Assembly: GCF_004011155.1 (NCBI RefSeq)
Contig: NZ_RJWG01000004.1
Span: forward strand, 176,153 to 240,152
Direction of reading: 5' to 3'
Source: Clostridium prolinivorans
Lineage (GTDB): Bacteria; Bacillota; Clostridia; Clostridiales; Clostridiaceae
Length of the DNA: 64,000 bases
Shown one piece after another: positions 48,834 through 58,476 of the stretch (positions are counted from its first letter, which is position 1; every line of letters starts with the position of its first letter). The notes beneath the pieces are model-generated. The model did not search any database and had not been told where the DNA came from. It was given only the letters and a program-made list of their open reading frames with translations. The position numbers and the translations under genes were made by a program.

Positions 48834-50234
48834 TTATATTAAAAAGTATTGTTTTGCATTATAATAACTTATATCTTTAACAATTTTTTCTAAAAGTTCC
48901 ATATCATTTGGATATTCTCCATTTTCAACTAAACTTCCTATTAAGTTACAAAGTATTCTTCTAAAATATTCATGTCTTGTATAAGAAAGAAAACTTCTAG
49001 AATCTGTAAGCATTCCTACAAAACAGTTTAATAGCCCTACATTTGCAAGAGTTTTCATTTGTTCTATCATTCCGTCTTTATTATCTAAAAACCACCAAGC
49101 TGCTCCAAACTGTATTTTACCCTTAATTCCATTTCCTTGAAAACAGCCCATCGCAGTTGCTAAAACATAATTATCTTTAGGATTAAGTGTATATAAAATT
49201 GTTTTAGGCAGTGAATTATTCATTTCTAATGAATTTAAAAGTTTGGTAAGTTTTATCGCAACATTATCATCATTTATAGCATCATAACCAGTATCTGACC
49301 CTATTGAAGCATACATTTTTGTATTATTATTTCTAGTTACATTCATGTGAAGTTGCATAGCCCACCCAAGTTTAGAATAAAGGCTCCCTAAAAATTTTAA
49401 AGTATAGGTTTTATATTTTTCTTCTTCTTCTTTTGTTACAATTTCTCCATTTATAGCCTTTGAAAATATACTACATACTTCTTCTTTTGATGCTTCCATA
49501 TAAGGAATACTCTCAAGTCCATGATCAGAAATTTTACATCCAACAACATTAAAAAATCTCGCTCTTGCTTCAAGTGACTCCAAAAATTCAATATAATTGT
49601 TTATTTTCTTACTGCACACTTTCTCTAATAACTTAATCCATTCTCTAAAATCACAATTATTAATATTAAGAGCTTTATCTGGCCTAAATGTTGGCAAAAC
49701 TTTTACATTAAAACTTTTATCTTCTTTAAGTTTTATATGATATTCCAATGAATCAACAGGATCATCTGTTGTACATATAACTTCAACATTAGATCTTTTA
49801 ATAAGACTTCTAACACTGTAATCTTCACTTTTTAAAAGTGTATTAACTTTTTCCCATATGAAAGGAGCAGTTTTTTCATTTAATGTTTCATAAATGCCAA
49901 AATATCTTTGAAGCTCCAAATGTGTCCAATGATATAATGGATTACCTATAGCCATTGATATTACCTTAGCCCAAATTAAAAATTTTTCATAATCTTTGGC
50001 ATTGCCTGTTATATATTTTTCATCTATACCATAAGCTCTCATAATTCTCCACTTATAATGATCCCCATAAAGCCAAGCTTCTGTTATATTTTTAATCTTT
50101 TTATTTTCATATATTTCTTTAGGGCTTAAATGACAATGATAATCTATAATAGGCATTTTTTTAGCAAAATTATGATACAATTTTACAGCAACATCATTGC
50201 TAAGTAAAAAATTTTCATCCATAAACTTTTTCAT
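48834..50234 (-). CDS. uxaC: D-glucuronate isomerase
   Basis: The 466-residue protein isomerises D-glucuronate to D-fructuronate. It shows the N-terminal metal motif IDYHCHLSPKEIYENK, TEAWLYGDHYKWR, the TDDPVD turn and the C-terminal GMLTDSRSFLSYTRHEYFRR typical of UxaC; the last motif is the most specific. AGGAG precedes ATG 50234. Lying 33 bases after the GH115 gene, it receives the glucuronic acid released by that enzyme and by GH67. The product is used by UxuB and UxuA, encoded at 17.8-20.5 kb. Confidence 0.95.
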   Translation of the reverse strand: MKKFMDENFLLSNDVAVKLYHNFAKKMPIIDYHCHLSPKEIYENKKIKNITEAWLYGDHYKWRIMRAYGIDEKYITGNAKDYEKFLIWAKVISMAIGNPLYHWTHLELQRYFGIYETLNEKTAPFIWEKVNTLLKSEDYSVRSLIKRSNVEVICTTDDPVDSLEYHIKLKEDKSFNVKVLPTFRPDKALNINNCDFREWIKLLEKVCSKKINNYIEFLESLEARARFFNVVGCKISDHGLESIPYMEASKEEVCSIFSKAINGEIVTKEEEEKYKTYTLKFLGSLYSKLGWAMQLHMNVTRNNNTKMYASIGSDTGYDAINDDNVAIKLTKLLNSLEMNNSLPKTILYTLNPKDNYVLATAMGCFQGNGIKGKIQFGAAWWFLDNKDGMIEQMKTLANVGLLNCFVGMLTDSRSFLSYTRHEYFRRILCNLIGSLVENGEYPNDMELLEKIVKDISYYNAKQYFLI

Positions 50235-50267
50235 TTAAATCTCCTACCTTTTATTATTTTTTATTAT

Positions 50268-53200
50268 TCATACTATAGGTGATTTTATTTTAAAATTTAA
50301 TTCTTTATTTATTTTTTCATATTTTAACTTTGCTTTGAGTATATAATATTTAGAATTTTTATCAATTTTAAAACAATAATTGTACATTTCTTTGCTATTT
50401 CTTGGAATAATATCTGTAAAACTAATAGAATCTATAATATTTTCTTTCTCATCAAACAAAGAAGCATTTATTACAAAGCTATGACTATACTCACTTCTAT
50501 TAAATACACCTAGTTGTAATACAAGAGGTTCATCTACTAATTCATTTTTTAATCTTAATGTAGGTTTTAAAACTATTATTTCTTTTTTATTATAATCATA
50601 GACTGATTTATAATTTGATATATTTAATGACTCATTTTTAGTTTTCTTGCCTCCATAATAGCTCTCCGGTGGACCAAGATAACTTGGTTTAAGCCCACCC
50701 ATATCCACTAAAATTTTTTGCAAAACCACAATAGGATCAACCATCCATATTTTCAAAGTATGATATCCTCTGCCTTCAATATGATAATTTGTTTCTGCCT
50801 TTCTAATATTATAAATAACACTTTCAGCCCAATCTTTTTCGCAGAAGCTCCCATCTTTTTCCGTAGTTATTGCATCTATAATTTTAATATCTCCGTCATC
50901 AAACGATATACCAATTTTTAATCCATTACCTTCAACAAAATCAAGTGAAGGAGCTAAAAGTGCAGTTACTTTAACATTACCTGGGTTAACTATGTATAAT
51001 TTATATTCTAAGCATGGCGAATTATTCGGCGGCACTACACTTGAAGTTACAAAAGGGAAAATAGCCATTGAAGATAGAGTTCTCCCATAATTAGGTATCT
51101 TTTCCCAGCTCATCCCATTTACATTTACTTTGTTTGTGTAATGCTCTGCTTCTATTGAAATATATCCATTTGTTTCAATAAAACCATCTAAAGATTTTCT
51201 ATCTAAATCTTTAGGATTAAATACTTCTAATTCAACTATAACTTTATTCCCACAAGAACTTGTTATAATTATATTCCCTTTAACATTATCTCCTTTAGGA
51301 ACTAAGTCCCAGTCAATATCTACCCAAACTCTCTCTTCTTTTTCTATAATTCCTTCATTTAAACTTACATTTATCCATCTTGCATCTGTTTCTATCTTGA
51401 AACTGAAGGCATCTGATTTTTTATTAAATATATCAATATATCTTCTTTCTCTCGTAAAAACATCAAATTGAGGTAGCTTACATTTTTTATTTGTATAACT
51501 AAAGCTTTCTTTAGATCCTTCAACTGCAACTCCCATCTCAGAACCTTTTTCTAAAACTATTCTTTTAACTTCAGGCATAATATTTTTTAAAGGTTGATTC
51601 CAATAAGTATAACCTATATGGGTTTGATCCATCATATGATTCCATTTACCAAAAGCTAATCTCTTATTATAATCAAAAGTAAGCTCATCATCTGCTTCAA
51701 AAATTGCCTCTGCCTTATCTGCTAAATCATTTGTAAGCGCTCTTCCTTGATCTGCATATAATTTATTTTTTTCAACAGTTAAATAAAGCTCATTAACTTG
51801 CAATGAAGCTTTAACAGGATATAATACAAGTTCAAAAAAAGCATCCTTTAAATTTTCTTTAAGCTCTTTATATATTTTTTCTGCTTTAGAATTTATATAA
51901 TAAAAATCTGATAACACTTTTTCTGCTTCTTTATAGTTTATTAAACTATATAATTCAACATTATTAAGAAGCTCAGGCTTAAGTCTTCCATTAAATTTAG
52001 AATACTGATTTATAATATACGCTATATCTTTTGCATACTTTTCTCCAAATTGTGCCTCAGCCCATTTCACACTAAATTCCCACATATTATCTTTAGTAAA
52101 TTCATTTATATTCCAAGCCATACGCATAAAATATTCTGTAGGAAATTCCATTGGTTTTAAATCACCAACATTTAATATCCATATCCTATCTGCACCATAT
52201 TCATAAGCTTTATTCATTTGTTCCCAAATTTTTTCAATAGGTACTGTATTGATCCATTTATAAGATCTTGGTCCTCCAACATAATCAAGATGATAGTATA
52301 TTCCTGCACCTCCTTTTCTTTTTCTTTCTTCTTCTGTAGGTACTCTCCTTAAATTTCCATGATTATCATCAGACCATAAAAGAGTTATGTCTTCAGGTAC
52401 TCTCATACCAGCTTCATAATAATCTTGAACTTCTTTGTATAAAGCCCAAAGCTGAGGAACTTTAGTTACATCTGAATTCATCTTTTCAGCAATAATCTTG
52501 CGCTGATCTTTAACAATTTTTTCAAGCAGCTTAATCTTTTCATTAAATGTGAGCTGGCCTCCCATAGGCTCATCTCCATCGCCACGCATACCTAATGTTA
52601 TTATACTTTCATAATTTTTATTTCTTTCTATTCCAAATTCCCAAAATTTATATATATAATCTTCATTTAAATAATAATCCCACGGTCCTTTTTTATGTTT
52701 TTTCCATTCTCCATGTGCTCTTAGCATAGGTTCATGATGAGAAGTTCCCATAACAATTCCATATTCATCAGCAAGAATAGGATTTAATTCATCATCTTCA
52801 TTAAAAGCATTATCCCACATAGCAGGCCAAAGGTAATTTCCTTTAAGTCTTAATATAAGTTCAAAAACCTTTTCATAAAATTCATGAGTAAAATCTCTAT
52901 AATTATCTCTAACCCATGACATAAGTGAAGGACCTTCATCATTAAAAAATATTCCTCTATATTTTACAGATGGTTCTCCTTGTTTATATATACCTTTCTT
53001 AACAATTAAAGTATCCTTATGTATAACTGGAACATCTGCCCACCAATACCAAGGTGATACTCCTATTTGTTCAGATACATCATATATTCCAAAAATTGTA
53101 CCTCTTTTATCGCTTCCAGCTATTACTAATGCTTCTTCAATACCTTCAATAGGATTAGGTACAACTTGAATAACAAATGATTCCCATTTGCCTTTAGTAT

Positions 53201-53480
53201 CATAAACATCAAGTTTACCTTTTTTTATTAATTCATCAACAACATCACTTTTCCCAATAGTGCCTATTATAACTGTATTTTTTGAAACAGAATTAATATC
53301 ATTTTTAATTTCAGGCAGTATATTTGTTACTTTATTAACATCTTCACAAAAAGTTTTTACTGCTCTTATAACACCTTTATAGTCATTATTAGACACATAG
53401 ATATCTGCAACTTTTGAATTATATGCTAATTTAAAGCCACTTTCACTATAAACATTTTCTATATATTTCTCACTAAACAT
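50268..53480 (-). CDS. GH115 alpha-glucuronidase
   Basis: The protein has 1070 residues from ATG 53480, chosen because GGGGGGAG stands just ahead; the frame is open 17 codons further up but without a binding site. The family GH115 layout is visible: an N-terminal alpha/beta domain (IGTIGKSDVVDELIKKG), the barrel with KYRGIFFNDEGPSLMSW, LWPAMWDNAFNEDDE, MGTSHHEPMLRAHGEW and TLGMRGDGDEPM, then helical and beta-sandwich C-terminal domains. Unlike GH67, GH115 enzymes can remove methylglucuronic acid from internal xylose units, so the two complement each other. No signal peptide, hence cytoplasmic. uxaC follows directly. Confidence 0.92.
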   Translation of the reverse strand: MFSEKYIENVYSESGFKLAYNSKVADIYVSNNDYKGVIRAVKTFCEDVNKVTNILPEIKNDINSVSKNTVIIGTIGKSDVVDELIKKGKLDVYDTKGKWESFVIQVVPNPIEGIEEALVIAGSDKRGTIFGIYDVSEQIGVSPWYWWADVPVIHKDTLIVKKGIYKQGEPSVKYRGIFFNDEGPSLMSWVRDNYRDFTHEFYEKVFELILRLKGNYLWPAMWDNAFNEDDELNPILADEYGIVMGTSHHEPMLRAHGEWKKHKKGPWDYYLNEDYIYKFWEFGIERNKNYESIITLGMRGDGDEPMGGQLTFNEKIKLLEKIVKDQRKIIAEKMNSDVTKVPQLWALYKEVQDYYEAGMRVPEDITLLWSDDNHGNLRRVPTEEERKRKGGAGIYYHLDYVGGPRSYKWINTVPIEKIWEQMNKAYEYGADRIWILNVGDLKPMEFPTEYFMRMAWNINEFTKDNMWEFSVKWAEAQFGEKYAKDIAYIINQYSKFNGRLKPELLNNVELYSLINYKEAEKVLSDFYYINSKAEKIYKELKENLKDAFFELVLYPVKASLQVNELYLTVEKNKLYADQGRALTNDLADKAEAIFEADDELTFDYNKRLAFGKWNHMMDQTHIGYTYWNQPLKNIMPEVKRIVLEKGSEMGVAVEGSKESFSYTNKKCKLPQFDVFTRERRYIDIFNKKSDAFSFKIETDARWINVSLNEGIIEKEERVWVDIDWDLVPKGDNVKGNIIITSSCGNKVIVELEVFNPKDLDRKSLDGFIETNGYISIEAEHYTNKVNVNGMSWEKIPNYGRTLSSMAIFPFVTSSVVPPNNSPCLEYKLYIVNPGNVKVTALLAPSLDFVEGNGLKIGISFDDGDIKIIDAITTEKDGSFCEKDWAESVIYNIRKAETNYHIEGRGYHTLKIWMVDPIVVLQKILVDMGGLKPSYLGPPESYYGGKKTKNESLNISNYKSVYDYNKKEIIVLKPTLRLKNELVDEPLVLQLGVFNRSEYSHSFVINASLFDEKENIIDSISFTDIIPRNSKEMYNYCFKIDKNSKYYILKAKLKYEKINKELNFKIKSPIV

Positions 53481-53705
53481 GTTCTCCCCCCTGTAAGCTT
53501 TAAGTATATTATTTATACTATCATCAAACAAAAAATTAGAACATGTAATATATTATTGTATTTGTAATATATCTCTATATTTTTATAACATTTTCAATAA
53601 ATAGCTTCTCTAACAGTATAATCATTTTATAAAATATCTTTCTCTTGATTTTATTTATTTAAATTGTTAAACACACGTATATAAATTAAATTATAAAATT
53701 AATAT

Positions 53706-54887
53706 TTAATTACAACATGAACTTAATATAATATTTCGTAGCTTTCTTGTAAGTGAAGTAGTTCCTGAATCTTTCTTTTGCATCATAAATAAAAATGTTA
53801 AGCCTTCCTTTGGGCAATTACAAAAATATGTACCAAGCCAGCCATCCCATCCATATTCTCCAAGGCATGCAATATCTCCAGCTTTGCTGCAATCTATCAT
53901 TACTCGCATTAAATTACCATAGCTGTATCCACTTAGAGTATACCAAAGATCAAAATTCTTTTGCTGCGTAGAACTTAAAGTCGCAGAAGTTAAATATTTT
54001 ACTGTTCTAGGTCGTAAAATCTGAACACCGTCAAGGCTTCCTTCATTTATAAGCATTCTAGCAAATTTTGCGTAATCATCTATAGTAGAAGCCAATCCAG
54101 CTCCACCAGATTCAAATTCAGGATTTCTGTCCATTTTATTGATAATACCTAAATGATTTCCTGTATAAAGAACTAATTCTCCATTTCCATCATCAGCATA
54201 AATTTTTGCAAGACGCTCTCTTTTTTCTTCAGGTACCCAAAATCCAGTATCTTTCATATTTAATGGTTCAAACAATTCTTCATTTAAAAATTCTCCAAAT
54301 CTTTTACCACTTACTACTTCTACAACAGCCCCCAATACATCAGCAGAAGTTCCATATGCCCACGAAGTTCCAGGTAAAAATGCAAGTGGACATCTTCCAA
54401 GTTTATTCATAGACTCCAAAGTACTCATTGGTGAATCACCTAATAATCTTTTATCTATTTCTTGAAACAAAGCTTCTATATCTTTCCCCTCATTGCCTTC
54501 TCCTCCATATAAAAGTCCTGAAGTCATTGAAAGCAAATCCTTAATTGTTACTTCCCTTTGTACTTTAACCAAACATCCATTTTCATAAACCATCTGATTT
54601 TTAAACCCTTCAATAAAATTACTTACAGGCTCATATAAATCAATTTCACCTCGTTCTAAAAGTATCATAACTGCAGCTGCCGTAATTGGTTTGCTCATAG
54701 AATATAATCTGAAAATAGAATCTCTTTTAATTGGAATTTTTGCTTCTTTATCGGCCAACCCATCTTCATGATAAAATATTTCTTTTCCATCTTTTATAAT
54801 CATTAAGTTTGCACCAGCTAGTTCATTGTTATCTATACTTTTTCTCAGTACTTTTTTTATTTGGTTAATTTCTCTTTTATTTAACAT
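53706..54887 (-). CDS. Serine hydrolase of the beta-lactamase/penicillin-binding fold (family VIII esterase-like)
   Basis: The 393-residue cytoplasmic protein has the class C beta-lactamase-like motifs: S63-M-S-K66 (nucleophile and lysine) in FRLYSMSKPITAA, and the tyrosine motif YGTS in SWAYGTSADVLG. No signal peptide and no membrane anchor are seen, which argues against cell-wall or antibiotic roles and for an esterase of the EstB/family VIII type. Between the GH115 gene and importer 3, it may remove acetyl or aromatic esters from oligosaccharides. That role is inference from position only. Confidence 0.75.
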   Translation of the reverse strand: MLNKREINQIKKVLRKSIDNNELAGANLMIIKDGKEIFYHEDGLADKEAKIPIKRDSIFRLYSMSKPITAAAVMILLERGEIDLYEPVSNFIEGFKNQMVYENGCLVKVQREVTIKDLLSMTSGLLYGGEGNEGKDIEALFQEIDKRLLGDSPMSTLESMNKLGRCPLAFLPGTSWAYGTSADVLGAVVEVVSGKRFGEFLNEELFEPLNMKDTGFWVPEEKRERLAKIYADDGNGELVLYTGNHLGIINKMDRNPEFESGGAGLASTIDDYAKFARMLINEGSLDGVQILRPRTVKYLTSATLSSTQQKNFDLWYTLSGYSYGNLMRVMIDCSKAGDIACLGEYGWDGWLGTYFCNCPKEGLTFLFMMQKKDSGTTSLTRKLRNIILSSCCN

Positions 54888-55068
54888 TTAAATCCTTCCT
54901 TTCTCTAAATTAGACTTATAATTAAATTATATTAGCAATTTTTGAAATCGTATACCTATATAATTTTATATCATTTAATATAAAAATTAGTACAGTATTA
55001 ATTTTTACTACTATTTTAGAAATAAAATATATTAAAGATCAATGCTGGTAAATTGTATATAAAATACA

Positions 55069-55113
55069 AAGCGATAAATAACTAAATCATATTGACTTAG
55101 TTATTTATCGCTT
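55069..55113 (-). terminator. Terminator of importer 3
   Basis: AAGCGATAAATAACTAA (55069-55085) pairs perfectly with 55097-55113 around an 11-base loop, about 60 bases after the last permease gene. The rest of 54888-55170 holds nothing recognised. Confidence 0.8.
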
Positions 55114-55170
55114 ACACCTTAATAAAAAATTTATAGAAACTTATAATTATAATCATTTTTTATAATACAA

Positions 55171-56052
55171 CTAACCTTTAACAGCACCAGCCATTAAGCT
55201 TTTTTGTACTTGATTACTTAAAGGTATATATATTAATATTGTTGGCAATGTTGCAATAACAAGCCCTGCTACAATTGGTCCCCAATCTGTTGAATGTTCT
55301 CCTGCCATAGACATTATTCCAACAGTTAATGTTTTAAGTTTAGGATTATTTAAAAAAGTGTTTGCAAACATAAGTTCATTCCAGCTTGATAAATATGTGA
55401 ATATTGAAACTGTAGCTAATGATGGTTTTAATAATGGTAAAACAATTTTAAAGAAAGCTTGATATATATTACATCCATCTAAACATGCAGCTTCTTCTAA
55501 CTCATAAGGTATACCTTCAAGAAAACCTGTCATAACAAATATGCCCATTGGAAGTGCAAAAGCTATATAAGGAATTATTACCGCCCAATAAGTATTTAAT
55601 ATATGAAGTTTCTTTTCTATTAAAAATAATGGTAATAAAGTTGAATGAATAGGAACCATCATACCCAATAAAAATATAGTTAATACTATTTTGTTGTATT
55701 TCCATTTCATACGAGTTACAGCATAAGAGGCTGTTGCTATAAAAATATCTGATACTATAATAGTTATTGCCGTAACAATTAAACTATTAAAAAAATATAA
55801 TCCTACTTTTCCACTAGTTAAAGCAACTTTATAATTAGATATTCTCCATACCTTTGGTATTCCTAAGACATTGCCTCCAAAAATTTCTGCATTATTTTTA
55901 AAGGAAACCAATACTAGCCAAATTAAAGGATATAACTGAATTATAGCAACAATAATTAATATAACTAAAAGTATTATATTTTTAATACTTCTTTTTTCAC
56001 TTTTATCTTTTCTTAAACTAAATTTAAAACTTCTATTTTTCATTGTTTCCAT
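55171..56052 (-). CDS. ABC sugar importer 3 permease, MalG type
   Basis: This is a 293-residue permease with six membrane segments and the CUT1 loop LEEAACLDGCNIYQAFFKIV. It ends QKSLMAGAVKG, as MalG-type proteins do. GGAGGG stands nine bases before the ATG. It pairs with the MalF-type permease 26 bases upstream and the lipoprotein before that; no ATPase gene is present. Confidence 0.9.
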   Translation of the reverse strand: METMKNRSFKFSLRKDKSEKRSIKNIILLVILIIVAIIQLYPLIWLVLVSFKNNAEIFGGNVLGIPKVWRISNYKVALTSGKVGLYFFNSLIVTAITIIVSDIFIATASYAVTRMKWKYNKIVLTIFLLGMMVPIHSTLLPLFLIEKKLHILNTYWAVIIPYIAFALPMGIFVMTGFLEGIPYELEEAACLDGCNIYQAFFKIVLPLLKPSLATVSIFTYLSSWNELMFANTFLNNPKLKTLTVGIMSMAGEHSTDWGPIVAGLVIATLPTILIYIPLSNQVQKSLMAGAVKG

Positions 56053-56078
56053 TTTTATTTTCCCTCCTTCAATTGGTA

Positions 56079-56969
56079 TTAAGCTTCCTTTTGTTTTCTT
56101 CCCTCAAATAATTTTTGAATTATTAATGTAAATACTAAACATTCTACTATAATAAAAATAGACATAGAGCTTCCATAACCATACATATATTTATTAAATA
56201 TTGTGTTATACATTAACGTACTAGGAACTTCACTTGCATGAAGAGGTCCTCCATTTGTCAATATATAAATTAAATCAAAAGATTTAAATGATCCTGTAAC
56301 AGCAAACACTACACAAACTTGTAATATAGGTTTAATAAGAGGTATAGTTATTCTTGTAGCTATTCTAAATTCTGATGCCCCATCAATTTTTGCAGCTTCA
56401 TATATATCTGGAGAAATTGATTTAATTGCAGCATACATCAAAAGCATATGATATCCAATATACTGCCAAACGATAGGCACAAAAGCTGCTCCTAAAGCTG
56501 TCTTTGTACTTGCAAGCCAAGGTTGTGCTAAAGAACCTAATCCAATTTTTTTAAGTATAACGTTTAACATTCCATAATTAGGATTATATATTTTCATCCA
56601 CAATTGCCCAATAACAACAGTTGAAATTATTACTGGTATAAAATATACAGTTCTAAAAAAATTCTCTCCTTTTACTCCTCTAGCTAGTACTAATGCTAAT
56701 AAAAGTGATAAAGGTAATTGTATAAAAACAGAAAGCGCAGCAAGAATAAATGAGTTTTTTACTGATTTTGTAAAACCATCAGTATTATTAACAAATAAAT
56801 TAATATAGTTTTTTAAACCTACAAAAGATCCTTTACCAATTCCATCCCATTTTAATAAGCTATAGTACACAGAAAAACAAATAGGAAGTATAATAGCTAC
56901 AATAAATATTAATAAAGCTGGAAAAACAAATAAAAATATGGCTTTCTTATCTTTTAAAATCTTGTCCAA
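56079..56969 (-). CDS. ABC sugar importer 3 permease, MalF type
   Basis: The protein has 297 residues when started at TTG 56969, which has GGGAGG eight bases ahead; the frame stays open up to 57047 but that part runs into the hairpin behind the lipoprotein gene and has no binding site. Six membrane segments and the coupling loop YEAAKIDGASEFRIATRITI are present. It forms the channel of importer 3. Confidence 0.88.
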   Translation of the reverse strand: MDKILKDKKAIFLFVFPALLIFIVAIILPICFSVYYSLLKWDGIGKGSFVGLKNYINLFVNNTDGFTKSVKNSFILAALSVFIQLPLSLLLALVLARGVKGENFFRTVYFIPVIISTVVIGQLWMKIYNPNYGMLNVILKKIGLGSLAQPWLASTKTALGAAFVPIVWQYIGYHMLLMYAAIKSISPDIYEAAKIDGASEFRIATRITIPLIKPILQVCVVFAVTGSFKSFDLIYILTNGGPLHASEVPSTLMYNTIFNKYMYGYGSSMSIFIIVECLVFTLIIQKLFEGRKQKEA

Positions 56970-57023
56970 ATTAGATACCTCCCTTATTTTTTTAAATATT
57001 AAAAACCGTCCCTTGTATTTAAA

Positions 57024-57058
57024 TTCTCCTGCCAATTTAAATACCATTAGCAGGAGAA
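57024..57058 (-). terminator. Hairpin after the third binding-protein gene
   Basis: TTCTCCTGC (57024-57032) pairs perfectly with GCAGGAGAA (57050-57058), 15 bases after the lipoprotein stop and before the permease genes. The position is the same as for the hairpin at 23563-23595. Confidence 0.7.
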
Positions 57059-57073
57059 CTAATATTTTTGTAT

Positions 57074-58372
57074 TTATTTATTATCAATAATACTTTGCAT
57101 TTGTTTTACAAATTCATCTGATGATATTTGTTTACCAAAGAGCTGAGCTACAAGGTTTTTATGAAGATCAGCATCTTGTCCTGAAAGGAAAGTATCCCAC
57201 CAAACCACATAACCTGTAGAATTTTTTGCAATATCACTAATTTGTTTAATTAAAGGTGAAATCTTAGATTCATCAACATCTACTTTCCAGGTTGGTATTC
57301 CAGCACCAGTTTCATATAATCTCTTTGACATATTTTCAGTTATAAATTTAGCTGCTTTAACAGCTTCATCTTTATACTTAGTATTAGCATTAACCATGAA
57401 GCAATCAATTGCACCACCTAATACTTCATTTTTATCTCCTTTTCCATCAGTAACAGCAGGGAAATTCATAGCTATAACTTTACCTTTTACTGTCGAATTT
57501 GGACCTTCTATAGTACCTGCCACCCAGTTCCCGTTATAATACATTGGAATTTGCCCTTGAATAAATGGTATTTCTGATTCATCTCTAGTTAAGCCAAGAG
57601 CTGCAGGATCAAATGCACCAGCATCTATAAGTTGTAGTAACTTATCAGCAGCTTTTTTAAATGCTGGATCTAAAAATGAACCTTTCTTAGATAAGGCATC
57701 ATTATTTAATTTAGCACCACCTTCACGAAGTGCAAGTACGTCATAATAAAACATTCCAGGCCATTTATCTTTTTCTCCTACAGCTATAGGGGTAATTCCT
57801 TTAGCTCTGAATGCCTTAACTGCTGTTAACAGTTCATCGAAATTTTCAGGTATTTTTATATTATTTTTTTCAAACATTTCTTTATTTACATAAAAAGTAC
57901 CTACTGCTGTTGTATAAGGCAATGCATAAATTTTGCCGTTATAAGTTAAATAAGTAAATGCTCCATCTACTATTTTATCTTTAGTTCCATCTTTAAGATA
58001 ATCGTCTAGAGCTAATACTTTACCTGCATCAACAAAAGGTTGAGAAAATCCTGCTCCCCAAGAAGTAAAAATATCAGGTGCTTCATTAGCAGATATAGCT
58101 GTCTTTATTTTTGTTTTATAAGCCTCATTTTCAGTTCCTTCTGCTTCAATCTGTACATTGGGATTAGCATCATTCCATTCCTTTACTGCAGCCTCCAGAT
58201 TTTGCTTATTAGAATCTGAATCAGATGTCCAAATATGCCAAAGCTTTAATGTAATTTTTTGATTTCCTCCTGAATTTGAAGCATTGTCCTCTTTTTTACC
58301 ACAAGCTGATAAACTTGAAGATAATGCGACAGTTAATAATAGAGCTGAAATTCTTTTCAATCTTCTGTTCAT
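57074..58372 (-). CDS. Sugar-binding lipoprotein of ABC importer 3
   Basis: The 432-residue lipoprotein has lipobox LSAC (Cys at 24) after a classical signal, and a MalE-class binding fold (KLWHIWTSDSDSNKQNLEAA, GQIPMYYNGNWVAGTI). It is shorter than the two LplA-like binding proteins in the window, so it belongs to a different CUT1 subgroup, similar to xylobiose- or cellobiose-type binding proteins. First gene of importer 3, behind a promoter with a candidate cre and next to a YesMN pair. Confidence 0.9.
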   Translation of the reverse strand: MNRRLKRISALLLTVALSSSLSACGKKEDNASNSGGNQKITLKLWHIWTSDSDSNKQNLEAAVKEWNDANPNVQIEAEGTENEAYKTKIKTAISANEAPDIFTSWGAGFSQPFVDAGKVLALDDYLKDGTKDKIVDGAFTYLTYNGKIYALPYTTAVGTFYVNKEMFEKNNIKIPENFDELLTAVKAFRAKGITPIAVGEKDKWPGMFYYDVLALREGGAKLNNDALSKKGSFLDPAFKKAADKLLQLIDAGAFDPAALGLTRDESEIPFIQGQIPMYYNGNWVAGTIEGPNSTVKGKVIAMNFPAVTDGKGDKNEVLGGAIDCFMVNANTKYKDEAVKAAKFITENMSKRLYETGAGIPTWKVDVDESKISPLIKQISDIAKNSTGYVVWWDTFLSGQDADLHKNLVAQLFGKQISSDEFVKQMQSIIDNK

Positions 58373-58411
58373 TTATATCCCTCCATATTATTAGTATCAT
58401 TTTCGATTACA

Positions 58412-58440
58412 ATATAATAATAACTCTCAAACGTTTTCAA
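58412..58440 (-). promoter_or_regulatory. Promoter of importer 3 with overlapping candidate cre
   Basis: On the minus strand TTGAAA (58435-58440) and TTATAT (58412-58417) are 17 bases apart. The sequence TCTCAAACGTTTTCAA (58425-58440) covers the -35 and fits WTGNAARCGNWWWCAW at 14 of 16 positions, so CcpA repression in rich sugar is plausible. Confidence 0.55.
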
Positions 58441-58476
58441 TAAAATTTAAAAATTTTACTTATTTTTTAAATTTTT

